Shown here piece by piece: positions 12,222-24,633 of a stretch of DNA of 64,000 nucleotides. This DNA is from Ypsolopha sequella (taxonomy: Eukaryota > Arthropoda > Insecta > Lepidoptera > Ypsolophidae). The notes under the pieces are model-generated. The model made no database searches, was not told the origin of the DNA, and was given only the letters and a program-made list of their open reading frames with translations. The translations under genes were made by a program, and so were the position numbers. Where the stretch lies: positions 6,558,417-6,622,416 of the forward strand of contig OW203997.1 of the NCBI GenBank assembly GCA_934047225.1, given 5' to 3'. Each line of letters opens with the position of its first letter. The first letter of the stretch is position 1.

Positions 12222-12566
12222 AGGTAGGCATGTATTTATATATGTAACCTATCAGTATGTAGTATATAGGATAGGATTTGGTCGGCCGCCTGGATTCGTG
12301 CTGGGAGCTCGGTTGGTGATCATTGAACCTTGTTCATGGTCCTTGGCCGGGTCTCCGGTATGGGTTCGGGCGGTTGATTGGATTTCACTTTGTATGATAT
12401 ATATTTTACCTATCATTTTAATCGTATATTGCTACATAAATTAAAGAAATCTTTAATTTAGTTCATGTACATTTATTATTTTATTACATAAATTTGACTT
12501 GTAAAAATTGTATTATATATACTTACTTTGCAAAATAAACTATTTGAATTTGAATTTTGAATTTTA
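12222..12566 (+). repeat. Dispersed repeat family A, copy 2
   Basis: A close copy of 316-645 with the same start, the same GC-rich core and a 'gaatttt' tail. The difference in tail repeat number and several substitutions indicate two separate old insertions rather than one recent duplication. Confidence 0.7.
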
Positions 12567-13099
12567 AATACTCGAAATTTCAAGGCGCAGTGCGAACCCA
12601 GCTTTACAAGCAAATAATTTTTATAAGTAAAATGTTTTATTTAGTAGATATAACGCGAATATCGCTTGAAGTGGTGATTCTTACATGAGGATGAAAATGA
12701 AAACAAGTCCTTTTCTCACAACTGTTTAGACTAACTGAGACATCTTCATGATATTTTGGAATTTTTAGTAAGTCACTGTAGCGAGTTATAAAAAGCTAAT
12801 CAATTTTTATATCAATAAAATTAGGGTGAGTGTCCATCATACATAACGAAATAGATATTACAGCTAAGAGCAGCCTGAAGAAGTTGACCGAAATGTCGAG
12901 TCGACAAATGTTTTCTTTTTCTCGATTGCTCGAATTTTTTTCACGAACAGTAAATCGTATGTACGAGTACTATCGCCAGTTCTCATCTTCCGTAACTTCA
13001 TCTTAACATCCTGTATAATCAAAAGCCTTCCAAAGTCTATCAAAAAGTGATATTGACAAAGGGGAAATCATTAATCGGGGGAGCGACTTCAAGTGTCCG

Positions 13100-13280
13100 G
13101 AATAAATACCAAATCGTGCGACTAAAAATTCTAAGTGGATGAATTTAAAGTATGAAATTAAAAATATTTCACTAAAAGTCAAAAAGTAGGTGCGACGACA
13201 AGCAAAGCGAGGACGAGCGTGTTAGGTTTGCATGTAAGATAAAATAGGGAGCCGAGCGAAGTGGAGCGGAGCGAGGCGAC
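13100..13280 (+). repeat. Repeat family D with GAGCGAAG-rich end
   Basis: Contains aaagtatgaaat, ttcactaaaagtcaaaaagt, gtgttaggtttgcatgtaag and gagccgagcgaagtggagcg. The minus strand of 23806-24060 carries the same order of blocks but is interrupted by a 115-bp fold-back element, so this copy looks like the uninterrupted state. Confidence 0.6.
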
Positions 13281-13329
13281 GTATTGTCACTAAAATAGAA
13301 AATTGTTCGTCTGAGAATTATTCAACTCA

Positions 13330-15654
13330 ACTCAAATTTGTATTTTCAAGTCGTCGTTTTCAACATTTTCAACATTTTTATTTTAGTACGCTATATTCAG
13401 TATTTTTGACACCTTAAATTTGAATTTATATTCGCTCGTTTGAATACTACCCTTCCTAAATAAAAGCACACCCTCTAAATTTTTCTACAGCATGATGATA
13501 TTTTTTCTGCAACTGGATGTTAGATGTTTTGTTTTTCCTATGCTAGGTAGGCTCAACGTCAACAATACTCGTAATACCTTCACGCTATGCCCTTACGAGT
13601 GTGCGTGTTAACTAAATATAGAGAACAGGTTTCAATGTATATGGCCATTCATCGGTTGTTGGCACTGATATATAAATCGACACATTTACTCAAATACTAA
13701 TATTTAATGACTTGTTTTCTTGAGGTTACAAAAAAAAGGCATAAAAGATTTTAGAGTTTTGTCATTTAAACGTCTTTCTATGGCCTAATTCAAGAACGGC
13801 TAAGCCGATCTAGGTAAAATTTGGTATGTAGTTTGAGAATTGCATTAGTAACAGTAAAAAATACATATTATTTTTAATTTATGGATATACTAATAATATT
13901 ACAAATGGACTTATAGTCCATAAGATGGATTTCCGCAAATTAACGCCTATTTCAATCAAACGTATTATTTTTATATTTGAAAAGGTTTCTCAAGGAGAGT
14001 ATGTTTTTTTTTATTATACTTATGAACTCATTTAATTATTTTTCTTACATCAATAAATCTCGTCCTAATATTTTCTTGGTACTATTACAGCTTTCTGATA
14101 ATAGAAACATATATTTTTTATCCATTACCAACCATCCAGATTCCTAAAATGACCAAAATTCTTAACAAAATAAAAAATCCATTTCCCAAAGTTGCCGAAT
14201 TCAAAAAAACCCGTTGAAGGTCATTGTTCCATTTTCCCGATCGACCTAAAGCTCTGCATTGCAGTAATAAAGCCAGTAAGATTGTAAAAAAACGAATGTG
14301 AGAAAAAATGCTTAGAACGATGTATGAAGCAACTAGCTTATTAGGTTACAGTTATTTCGTGACTCTATCTTACTCATTGTTAGGGAACATTTACACTAGT
14401 TTCTCAATTATTTTTAAAATGCCCGTACAAAAATTTTGTCACAGCTTTTGGACTGAATGTTTTTTACTAACTTTGCTCCTAAAGACGGTCAGTTCTATGG
14501 TTTTAGAAGCACGCCAGATAAAATATAATATACAAGAGATGAAACTAGGTTTTGAATTTTACAGTAGCTCGAGATTTCAGGAAAATATTACTGTTGAACC
14601 TTGTACGTGTATCTCATACTCATATTGATGTATTTTTGAAAGTTTTAAATATCTCTTTGTTTCGTTTTCAACCCAAAAAGACGTCCATAATTTTTATTTC
14701 CCATAACCTAGCTTTTTTGTGCTTTTTTTATAGAGTCAAAAAATATTGCAAAACTGCTAAGTATGTAGGCTTTTCGTAAAATATAGATTCTAGTGTACAC
14801 TCAAGGTCTTGCAGATGTAACAGAAATTCGTATTCATTAATAACTTCAAAGATCAACGACTTGTAGGTGGTATATAGATCTAGATAAAAACATACAACCT
14901 GATTACAAGGATAGGTAACACAATGCCGCAAAAACTAGAAATTCAAGCATCATCGTGGAGCGGAGCCTTCGCGGCGCCTGCGCATTTCTCGCATTAAATA
15001 TACACTCCGATCGGTCAATCACCTCATTAATAACATGTTCTTGTGCGATTTTTAATTCATGAACCTTTAATTTTGTGTACAGTCCATTTTATGTGTGGTC
15101 CCTTGTCCCTTTAGTAATTTCTCGCGAAATTATTTTATTAATATTATTGTTCTTGATTTTTTTTATTTACAGTAGGGTACTATGTACGTAGGCTTGTATC
15201 TGTTTTACTTCTCTGATTACATAAATATAATAGAATAAGTATTGATGAAATATTGATGAAAGGTTTTTTACCTCAGTAAACATTCAACTGTGTTTGAAAT
15301 AGTATGTATAAGATGTAATTCCAATTTTGATAATGTTTGTTTTCATTGATAGAAGTTTTGTGCTTTTTAGAGTACATACAATCGCAAAATAGACAAATGT
15401 GCTATGTAGTGTAGCCTCAAACATGTTCAAAGAGCTCTTATCTCTAAAACTGGGGTGAATTTCCCTTTGATCCAAATATTATCTTTCTATCTGTCGCTCG
15501 GATAGCTCCCTAAAATTAAAGCAAAAAGCCATATTCATTTCACTTTGTTCTTGTAGTTTTTTTTTTTTGCTTCTGTAAATTCTGAAAAGTTAAGCAAAAT
15601 CACTATAAAACAAAACAACTCACCAAAAAAGTAAATCACGGTCGGCAAAAATCG
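13330..15654. other. Intergenic, no recognised gene
   Basis: Open frames of up to 106 codons (14308-14628) are AT-driven and show no domain. Elements such as aaatttggtatgtag near 13821 echo a motif repeated at 31755 and 31910. Confidence 0.35.
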
Positions 15655-15769
15655 TCAACGCTGCTTCAACTTTACGACAGCATCTTAAAATTCCGGATTC
15701 GAACACGAGAAAAATACCGCTATTATTCCAAAATTTTAAATTCAGAACTGTTTATTTTTCGGCGGCGGC

Positions 15770-16025
15770 AAAGATATCGATGTTCGTTAACCGTTCGGAA
15801 AACTTCGGGCACAAGCGTTCGAAGGTACAGTCGTGGACACACTGACTAAGGCTTCGCGCTGCGGAAGGCTGCTCTTCTCCTGGCTATCACTTCACCTCGG
15901 TTACCTCTCTCGAGACTTGGACCGATTTATCACTTGTGAATCTGTGTAACCTCCCGAAGCATTCAGTTCACAGGAAGTTGTCTGTGAATTTCCTCCCCTT
16001 CATTAAGTTTTCATAGCGCTTGAAG
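15770..16025. promoter_or_regulatory. CpG-richer patch, possible promoter or first exon
   Basis: A noticeably GC- and CpG-richer segment (ggcggcggcaaagatatcga, gttcggaaaacttcgggcac, aaggcttcgcgctgcggaag) in DNA that is otherwise very AT-rich. On the minus strand 'ttagtcagtgtgtccacg' near 15845 contains a TCAGT arthropod-type initiator. No coding exon is recognised, so this is only a candidate promoter or untranslated exon. Confidence 0.25.
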
Positions 16026-16698
16026 TTTCGGATGCTCCGCCAAATTCAAACCAACTGTAATACGAAACTGAATTCTATATGTTTACGCAAACGATTGAAC
16101 TTGTTCGCATTTTGATAAATGGAGACTTGAGAAAATATGGGCTCTTAAATTTATCAAAGCAAAGTTTTTCCTTGGATATTTCATAAAAGTCTTTTACAGC
16201 TTTTTAATGCCGGTACTCTTTTCAAACCTTAAGAAAAGCAAGATTTTGAGTCAAAATAGAAAGGTTTTGAATCTAAAATTCTTTATGACTATCCAAAATG
16301 GCGTAGGTATAGAACTACAAGAGTCATTCTGATACAAAGGTCTTGTTAGTGAATATGATCCCGAACGATTTAAGCTACAGTTAACGCCTCAGTATGATAT
16401 AGCACAGCACTTCTTATTACGGTAGCGTAAAGGTCATAATCGCACAAAAAGGTAGAGTTTAGCGAGCTGTTGTTGTCGAACACGTATTAAAATCCGCTCG
16501 TATCGCACATACCCGACACCGATGAAAGCTATTTGTTTGTTATCCGGATTTGTTCGGGATCAGTTTTCCATTGAAGCTGATAATACACGATGGGAATCCC
16601 CTTAAAATATAAAGAAAACGTAAGATGTCGTCACAATTTGAAAATAATTTTAGAAAAATTGATCTATATAACGACACTGACTTTAAGCACAATACAAT

Positions 16699-17092
16699 AT
16701 TTTTCAATGCATGTGCTCGTAAAGGCCCACTTTTTATGCATCAAAACCGAACAGAAAGTCTATTATTTTGCCCTAGGGCTTTATTATTATTTTTTTTTTA
16801 TTTGTTTGCAATGGTTGGCTAACCTGCAGCGTTTCCTGTGTACCATAGATGTTATAATTTTTTTCCACTGTTTAACGGCTCTGGATACAATCCTTTTGAG
16901 CCAATCATAATTTAAAGTTCACAAGATTATATTTGTTTTCATTTCCTCACACTATGCATTGAAAAACGTAGTATGATACACGGGCGTAAAAGCAATAAAT
17001 TACTCGGTTACGTTTAAAACACTCGCTACGCTCGTGTTTTAAATCGTCCTCGTAATTTATTCCTTTGCGCCCTTGTAGCATAAACTACTATT
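16699..17092 (+). mobile_element. MITE family C, copy 2 (longest)
   Basis: Begins tttttcaatgcatgtgctcg, carries cgtttcctgtgtaccataga and ttgagccaatcataatttaa, then the inverted gcattgaaaaacg. It ends with an internal hairpin (gtttaaaacactcgc and cgtgttttaaatcg) and 'gcataaactactatt'. See the other copies at 8343-8683 and 40986-41300. The 106- and 65-codon frames here are by-products of the repeat. Confidence 0.75.
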
Positions 17093-17734
17093 AAAACACA
17101 ATACAATATGTTATAGCATGCCAAAGAAACAAAAACAACCGAAAATTTCAAAAGTAAAAATCAGGGTACAACTGGTCGTAACTAAACAGCGATGTCTTCC
17201 AGACAATCTTTGGATGGAGAAACTCTTGAAAGAAAAAAAAAGTGTAGAGGCGGGGTGTACAGAATAAATAGTAACAGTTTTGCCAATAAATACACATAGC
17301 TACATAAAACAGTTCAATTTATTATTTTTATTGCTTCATTATGCAACATCGCTTACAAATGGAATATCAATATTCGGAATATTTTGAAACAACTGTATGT
17401 AAACACTTTCAGGCGAGCTTTCATTTCCCACTTTCAGGGAAATGTGCAGATTGTGCCGGCTGAGATTTCAGAATTAAACATTAAAATGAAGGTGACTGGT
17501 GCGAATCTCGTTGTTTGGGCATGTTTATTTCGTGTTGATTTTTCCTTTTACTAATAAAGACAGCTTTGGTACTTTTATATCACTAAAAATTAGAGCTAAA
17601 ATTTGACGATTAAAAACACCTTAAACGCTGGGCTTTTCATTTAAAAATCAAAGTGATTTTAAGATGTACTATTATCTATAGCTCTTGTGTTGTGTAGATA
17701 ATCAAAAGTTCCCGGAATAGAAGCTTGTATAACT

Positions 17735-17830
17735 AGATTAATGGATGTGGAACAGGCGAAAGAGGTGTGTCTGGATAGTAGCAGATGGAAATCTGTAGTC
17801 ACTGCCTACCCCTCCGGGAGACAGGCGTGA
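17735..17830 (+). pseudogene. LINE ORF C-terminal relic
   Basis: A short frame with stop at 17828 reads RLMDVEQAKEV then CLDSSRWKSVVTAYPSGRQA. The ending (xxDRxxWRSVVSAYPSGRQA, stop) is one I recognise from the C-terminus of insect non-LTR retrotransposon polyproteins. Directly after the stop is a (TATG)n run, the expected microsatellite 3' tail. Everything upstream is missing, so this is a very short 5'-truncated copy. The clade is uncertain. Confidence 0.6.
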
Positions 17831-17932
17831 GTATATGTATGTATGTATGCATGTGTAGGTAATGAAGTGTAAAAGGTGTAGTGCTGAAAAACTTAAACGT
17901 CATTCTGTATTGACAGACCATACTTAAGAGGC

Positions 17933-18340
17933 TATGCGAATTTTATTTTTGTCACTGTCACTTCAAGCGAAAAATCGCGCAGTGCAAAAGGGGAAGATTC
18001 AGGGCAAAAGGGAAAAAAGTTGGTTTTATATTTTTATAAAAAAACCAAGATAGCTAGCAAAATTTCAAATATCAAATCTCTAAATATTGTTGAAACACAC
18101 CTAATAAAATATGTTTGAGTTCTGTATATGGTTCCTATTCGTCAAACGAGGAGAAAAAGTGTGTTTGAAGACCTCATTTCAACAATTATTTCTTTCGAGG
18201 AAATGTTATCCAAACATGTTTTCCAATTTCAAAACCCTAGATTATATAGTCAAAATGCACATAGCAGAAATTTATTAAAATTTTCCGTGTAAGTATTTCA
18301 TGAAATACACAGAAAAGAAACACCCGTATTCGAAAAAAAT
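17933..18340 (+). repeat. Repeat family E, copy 1
   Basis: About 400 bp nearly identical to 62103-62520 (ttttgtcactgtcacttcaa, aaatcgcgcagtgc, gagttctgtatatggttcct, catgaaatacacagaaaaga). It carries a 9-bp tgattatata-type insertion relative to the other copy. It is related at low level to the 4129 and 19998 repeats (cgtcaaacgaggagaa). No intact frame is present. Confidence 0.75.
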
Positions 18341-18457
18341 ATATAATTGATGATTAAATTGACGATAACGAAACGCCAAAACTTTCGACTGAATACTTGA
18401 ATCATTGAATACTTATGCGAAATTTTAAATGTTATTAGTATTGTCCTGAGGTCAAAA

Positions 18458-18898
18458 TTACAATTTTTGTGCGTATGTATGTTCCATTTTAAATCGATAA
18501 CAACTCAACGGATTTGAATGCGGTTTTCTAATTACCATCGTAGTGACCCTGGTCAACATGTAGGCTATAAGGTATAAAATAACCGCCAAGTCGAAAACGG
18601 GGCAAAGATTGAATAAACGCAAGCAGAACAGCGAGCGAAAGGAAATATTTAAATCACAATTGCAGGCAACAGCCGTCCATTGAAGAATCCCATTCATATA
18701 TTCAAAGTAGTGTCCAACGAAAGTAAATTTCTCCATTATGGGCCAGCGCCAATACATCATCAATGAGGTGCAGGCTCTGCAATTTGTATGGAGAGCGTCG
18801 TCGTCCCATTGGCACTGAGCTGCATTCAAGCTCTGTGGCTTTATGCTATCCTGGTAGCTCAGAGAAAGGATATTGTCCTGTCTTAGTTCAAACCTCAC
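18458..18898 (-). other. 146-codon open frame, not recognised
   Basis: Starts at an ATG on the minus strand (MRFELRQDNILSLSYQDS...). I recognise no domain. It is Cys-, Trp- and Leu-rich, with a hydrophobic stretch near residues 95-115 (FDLAVILYLIAYML). The DNA is less AT-rich than its surroundings, which by itself favours long open frames. There are no splice-site-bounded homologous neighbours. It is probably repeat-derived and is recorded because it is the longest unassigned frame outside the LINEs. Confidence 0.2.
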
Positions 18899-19207
18899 TG
18901 GAGAAAGTTAAGGTGGATTCGACACCAAACCATTATGATTGTTTTTCTTACTTTTGAATAAAAATATTTAATAAATGTAATTTATGGCATTAGGCGAGTA
19001 TAGTTTAATGACAATTAGGCTTTTCTTATGCCTTACGTTTTAAATAATGCTACACAACAACTATAAACATGATTTAAAAGTTACATACTTTTGCTAGAAG
19101 AGCCTTATTTTCATTAAACTATGGTTGCATTTATATTTTTATTCAGAAACAGCAGTAACAATCATAAGTTTTCTGTCGCATCAATTTTAAGATGGACAGT
19201 CCAAGGC

Positions 19208-19652
19208 AAGCTTACTCGACACTGTAAAACAAAATATGTAGTTTTATTCTTTGGGCAATTTTCATACAAACTTGTGGGAACCAATAACGACGACAGAAGT
19301 ATTTTAACTTCGTTCTGTCATTTTTTTCTACACGTTCTAATTTTATACTCGCAAATAATCAGTTCTTTTACAAACAAATCGTTTTACAATCTAATTTTGC
19401 TATTTGAAACTTTCGTAATCTAACATATGAAAGTTTTAAAAAGCAAAATTTGACTGTAAAACATTTGTTTGTAAAAAAACTGATTATTCGCGAGTATAAA
19501 ATAAATAAAACGTGTATAAAGAATGAAATTATATTACTTCTGTCGTCTTTATTGGTTCCACAAGTTTGTATGAAAATTGCCTTGAACCATGCACCTTAAA
19601 GCAAAGAATATAAACGGTGATTTATATTTGTTTTACATTGTCAGGTAAGCTT
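19208..19652. mobile_element. Fold-back element, 445 bp
   Basis: Starts aagcttactcgacactgtaa and ends with the diverged complement (ttttacattgtcaggtaagctt). Matching internal blocks are gcaattttcatacaaacttg with caagtttgtatgaaaattgc, and tatactcgcaaataatcagt with ctgattattcgcgagtata. The centre is near 19425. The 100-codon frame in the left arm is not a gene. Confidence 0.8.
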
Positions 19653-19997
19653 TTTATTTTCTATTTAAAATTAAAAACACGTAGACATTTTCAATATCCG
19701 GGCTTATAGGGTCTTGGGTTATTCTTGTTTTATTGGTTTTGCTTTTTTTAAACCCTTTTGCCGCTAAGCAAATTATGCTTTGATATAAAAGTTTGATAGA
19801 TGCTCGACTAAGGAATTGGGTTGCCCTAAAGAAAAAATATAATTTTCAAAAAATCCATAAAATGGTTTTAAGACACGATCTTCCTGCTAACTATTGTTTT
19901 GGCAATAATGAGAATCAACAGATTAAGTGGGTAATTTTAGAGATTAATTATTAAAATTATGAAAATGCAATCCATAACTATTTAATGCGTATTGTTG

Positions 19998-20280
19998 GTG
20001 GCTAAGGCGATATGTAAAACTCCATATTATATGTAACATCCACTTGTTACTCCATATGCGAAAAAACCATGAGTGCGAGAGGTTTTTTATTAATATAAAA
20101 TGTACTAAAGTAGCTATCAAAATTTTGTTTATCCAGGTTCTAGATATTGTGGTAAAATATAATTGCAGTCCATATATTATGTTATTCCAAAATGTCAAAC
20201 GAGGAGAATTGGTGTCGAAAAATACCTTATTTCAATAAAGATTTCTATCGAGCCGAATTTCTCCAATCGCGTTTCTGTTT
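19998..20280 (+). repeat. TTAA-edge family, second copy
   Basis: Begins 'ctaaggcgatatgtaaaact' and shares ccatatgcgaaaaaacc and aatataaaatgtactaaagt with 4129-4470 and, inverted, 26580-26720. The 64-codon frame over it is a repeat product. Confidence 0.5.
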
Positions 20281-20880
20281 AACAGATCCCTAGAAAAAGA
20301 TTCCAAAAATAATAAACTATTTTATTAAAATAATGCATTTTTTACTGAAGTAGCTATGCAAGTTCTAAAAAAGACGATATTTTTCCCGTAGCGCCTTAAC
20401 CAAAATTTTGGAGAACACTTAGAAAATGTTTCTTAATAGATGTGATTTATACGTTATTATATTACATTTAAAGTTGACATCAATAAGGTTTTGCAGCTGG
20501 ATTATGAAAACCCCACCATTTTCTAATTAATCGAAACAGAACACTTAAATTCAAAATTTACTCAATCATTATTCAACAAAACCCAATTATCTATGTACTG
20601 TGTATGTTGCGATCGCAAAGTTTCCATTGGTTTCTGCAAATTAGAATACAAAAAATGTTGAATTTAAAAAATCATTACACAAGTTAGGAAATTATACTAA
20701 CTACTATTATGAAAAAGATCACTATTATAACCCCATGCTTTACATTAATAATTATGATACAATTTTACATTAATGGTACTTTATTATATTTAAATAAATT
20801 ATTATTATTATTATATATTATTTTATCTATGTACACGTATGTATACATGTCTACTTTTATATAAATTATATTCTATTATC
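20281..20880. other. Intergenic, no gene seen
   Basis: Very AT-rich. Two stretches share gcgatcgcaaagtttccattg-like text with 21050-21075, suggesting a small local duplication. No coding signal. Confidence 0.35.
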
Positions 20881-21005
20881 CCCAGAGGTAGACTGGAAGA
20901 AATCTCTTAATTAGAGATAAGTTTGCCTTTGTACATGTCAACTTGTTTATAGTATGTTTGTAAATGCTTATTTTCTGTGTATAATAAAGAATAAGAATAA
21001 CACTT
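20881..21005 (+). repeat. LINE 3'-end fragment
   Basis: Reads agaggtagactggaagaaat, ctcttaattagagataagtt and gcctttgtacatgtc, and finishes 'gtgtataataaagaataaga'. This is the untranslated 3' end type also seen inverted at 29865-29965 and 61595-61700. It ends with a polyadenylation-like AATAAA. No coding part remains. Confidence 0.6.
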
Positions 21006-21401
21006 AAATTCGAAATTATTCCACAAAACTGTGTATATTGCCAAATTGCCATCGCAAAGTTTCCATTGGTTTCTGTAAATAAGAAAATCAAAAAATTTTA
21101 ATTCAATAAGTGAGTGAGTGGTGTTCTGTTTCGATTAATTAGAAAAAGGCGGGTTTTTCACAATCCGGCTGCAAAACCACTCTTAACCAAAGATTTGAAT
21201 TTATGCCGTTGCTTTGAAATTTAGAGAACTACATTTCTGTATGACAGACAATATTTTGTATTCTTTGGATACACCGCTAAACTCATCAGCACGGCTTAAA
21301 ACAAGACCAAATAAGAGCACCGATAGGTACCTTAAATATTTTCCCATGACTTAAAAACCCATTTAAGGCGTAAACCTCAAAACCTCTAAATAGCGACACC
21401 T

Positions 21402-21900
21402 TTAACCGCAACGGCTAATTGTCGGCAAAGCGAGACAGCTAAAAAGTAAAAAACGCAAGCGTATTTGACGGCAGTAAAAGAAAAATGTCACAGTAAAAAC
21501 GCGCGAAGCGACTTTGTTCGAAACGGTATCGCCACCACAGGCCCCATGCCAGGCACGTCTCCGGTGAAATATATGTAAATTGGACCAGAGCACCGACTAT
21601 TCCGACCTAGGTGACAACAACCACTGCGAACAATGCACTCCTCCTCCCTTTCTTTTCTGATAGAACTGAAGGAGACGAAAGCCTCGACTGGTATCGTTTG
21701 TTCTGGAATAGGTCCTGACTCCTGTGAGAGCAGTCTTGGAGTTCCTTTGCTGTAAGTCTTTATAATTCTCTGATTTATTAGCTTACAGTCAGGTAAGGCC
21801 GCAACAGAACGCCTCGTTAATTCGAGCCCTATAAAAAGCCTTAGAACGTGACTTGGAAAATATCTTTGCATTTTCTACGGTGAGTTTCCTTTGATATCTA
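21402..21900. other. Unassigned GC-richer block with possible TATA box
   Basis: Holds two minus-strand frames (63 and 127 codons) without recognised domains. On the plus strand 'ccctataaaaagcc' near 21829 resembles a TATA box and 'tctacggtgagttt' near 21877 resembles a 5' splice site, as in a short first exon or a solo LTR. Neither reading is proven. Confidence 0.2.
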
Positions 21901-23782
21901 AATTAATTATATTACTAGTGTATGAAAGTTAGTAAAAGAAAGTTTTAAGAAATGGACTTCGTAAAATATTGTTTTACTGATTCTGTTGGCTTGGGTACAG
22001 CTTTATTTAGTTCGAATTTGTAAATTTTGAGAAATAATTATAGAGACCAAAACATAACCATAGCTAAGACTAATATATATTTACAAATAGTTAATTGTAT
22101 GCAAAAAATATGTGTCATGATGATATTATAAATATAAAAGATTTTGTTACAAATCCGATAAATAAACCCTTAATTTCTTTATCTACACTCATAAATCCTA
22201 ATTATGGACTCAAAAATAGCGCATAATAAAAATATTTTTACGAACGTCTCTAATAAAAAAAAGGTTTCATAAAAGTACAATTTCATTAACAAAATAATGA
22301 TTTTAAATAACTTTTTCTGTTAGAAAAATACAATTACTCTAAGTAGGAAGGCAAAGGGAACTTATACCATACAGTCATGACTGAATTTTTACCAATGAGG
22401 TTTTTATAGCTGACATGGTATTGCTTTTGCACGCGTTGAATCTGTATATGTTATCCTGTATAGTCTTTCTCCTGCTATCAGTCTTGCTAGGCGGCCATCG
22501 CCTCGTCCAGCGATCAAACTGAACGCAGCCAAGCGCGATGGATGGACATTCTATTGCAAAACAAAGCAAATACTTTGAAAATATAGAAAGCACTCCTAGT
22601 CTTTATGACATAGTGCCTGAAGATGTGTTAAACGGAACCGATCCCAAAGAGGAATAAATAAATACTGTGGAACAAAAGTAAAAGAAAGATTGTTCAGCTA
22701 CAGGAATTTCATCAAGAACCATCAGCAAATCTATTGTATTATATCTATTGTATGAGTGTAGATAAAGTAGTGTATGAAACTGTACATAACTATGTATTAA
22801 AACACTCATGTATACTATTAAAAATTGTGTTTTCACCTCTTTATCTGCCAGTTTCATTATATTAGTAAGGAAATGTGAAAATAGTTTTCGTTTGCACAGG
22901 TTTGGAAATATTGTTCAGTATGATCAAATGATGCAGTTTTATTTGTCATGTGGCCTATTGCTTCAGTGTTGGTGCATCTGACGCTGATAAAGCTAACAAT
23001 AGACAATAAAGCCGATTCTGAAGGCTTTAATTTTATTTTTATTGCAGTCAAAACTTGAATTTTTCCAAAGTAATTTAGTTTCTGTTCTTTACACTCATGA
23101 ACTATTTTGCAATGTTTATAATTTAGTTTTGACAGCACTATGACTAGAATTAAAACCTTCAGAATCGGCTACAATACCGATGTTGTTAGCGAATCAAAGC
23201 GCAGGGGATCGGAATCAAAAATGTTTTTTTGCTAAAATGTTTGTTCCTTTTATTTTCAATAGTAAATGAAAAATCTAAAAGAAACTCGTTTGTTTATTGT
23301 TCTTGTAGACTAAAGGACGAGGCTTCTTACCAAATATCTCAATTTATCCCAGCTTTCAGAGTATTTTGGCACTCTAGAGAATTCTCAGAGCTTGTGAAAT
23401 GTCGATGAAACTCAAAACAAAGTGATCTCTGGCACACTTACTCGTAACTTATATGTCTCAAGAGATTGTGAAGTTACAGTTTTTATAGTTCTATCGAACA
23501 GCAAGTTTAGGTTTACTAACTAATGCGTAATTACATATTATTATAATTACATATTAATATGTATCGAAAACTAATATACTAAAGATGAACATGAAGGTAA
23601 GGCAGAAAACATGTAAGCTGACAAAATTACTTCCTATAAACATTTAAGACCAAGGTGAGAAAAAAATTGCAAAACCCCTTCAGTAAATTTTCACGTTTTA
23701 ATTATAGTTCTGTCAATTTCGTTGGCACATCTCGTAGAATTATTTATATCATGATCTGCCTAGGCATATCTGTTTAAATTAG
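21901..23782. other. Intergenic, no recognised gene
   Basis: Frames of 72-93 codons at 22375-23138 (minus) show no domain. No repeat boundaries are resolved. Confidence 0.3.
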
Positions 23783-23805
23783 ATGTGCCTTGATGATATG
23801 CCTAT

Positions 23806-24060
23806 GCTCCACTCCGCTTCGCTCGGCTCTCCAAATTTATTTTTATGTAAATCTAACACCCTCCTTTTCGCTGCGCTTATCATTGTACAGTGGAGACCGC
23901 ATCAAGTAAGACACATTAGACTTTGTACCTATCTTAAATTCTTAACTGTAGGGGCTAATGTCGTACTGCAAGTGTGTTGCTTGATATGGTCTCCACAGTA
24001 CCTATTTTTGACTTTTGGTGAAAGATTTTCGATTTCATACTTTACTATCTGCCCACGATG
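23806..24060 (-). repeat. Repeat family D, interrupted copy
   Basis: The minus strand carries the same blocks as 13100-13280 (aaagtatgaaat, tttcaccaaaagtcaaaaa, gggtgttagatttacat, gagccgagcgaagcggagtg). The blocks are separated here by the fold-back element at 23886-24000. The 118-codon frame across it mixes both and is not a gene. Confidence 0.55.
23886..24000. mobile_element. Small fold-back MITE with TACAGTGG ends
   Basis: The left end 'tacagtggagaccgcatcaa' faces the right end 'ttgatatggtctccacagta', a near-perfect inverted repeat 115 bp long overall. A related terminus, tacagtggtaaccgcatcaa, occurs alone at 53777. TACAGT-starting ends resemble pogo/Tigger-type transposons with a TA target. 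The assignment is tentative. Confidence 0.65.
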
Positions 24061-24170
24061 TAAATATTGTGTAATGTTATTGAAATGTGAAATGTCAAAC
24101 CCCGTCATAAATGCTTTAACGTATTGCAGAGACTTATAATAATAACTCTTCTTAAATCTTCACTAAACCA

Positions 24171-24633
24171 CAGTGGCGGATCCAGAAACATATTTAGGGG
24201 GGGGGGGGGGCTGAGGGTAGGATCCATCGATACATATCGTGTACCTACTATTAAAATACGTATAGGTAAATATTACTAATTTAATAATTTGAGACTATTA
24301 TACATTATACCTGTATTATACATAGTAGCAAATCATCTTAATATACCTACTAGATCAAAAGAAATGTGTAAGTCCTAGAACGTATATTTGAACTAGCGAG
24401 AGAAGTTCTCCGAGTCTACTTGAACAATCCGGCGTGTGTATGTATGAATGTTTGTCCGATGATAACTCGAGTATCGCTTATTGGAACGTCATGAAATTTG
24501 GTAAGCAAGTAAATGAGCCAAAAAGAATTATTAAGTTTGAACATGAGCCAAATCGGTCAAATGTTTGCCGAGATAAGGGGTTGTAAGTGGTACATCGCGA
24601 GTTCACAGTAGCCCCCCCCTGGATCCGCTACTG
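24171..24633. mobile_element. hAT-like non-autonomous element
   Basis: Terminal inverted repeats cagtggcggatccag and ctggatccgctactg. The flanking 8-mers ctaaacca and cttaacaa match at 6 of 8, a decayed 8-bp duplication. CAGTGGCG termini and 8-bp duplications are typical of hAT elements. A 14-base G run lies just inside the left end and a C run inside the right end. Internal text (agttctccgagtctacttga) recurs at about 26500. Confidence 0.75.

Noticed and set aside
12865..12930. gcctgaagaagttgaccgaa atgtcgag as a hammerhead ribozyme or Penelope signature
   Set aside because: The CUGAUGA core is missing and stems do not close; only a loose resemblance.
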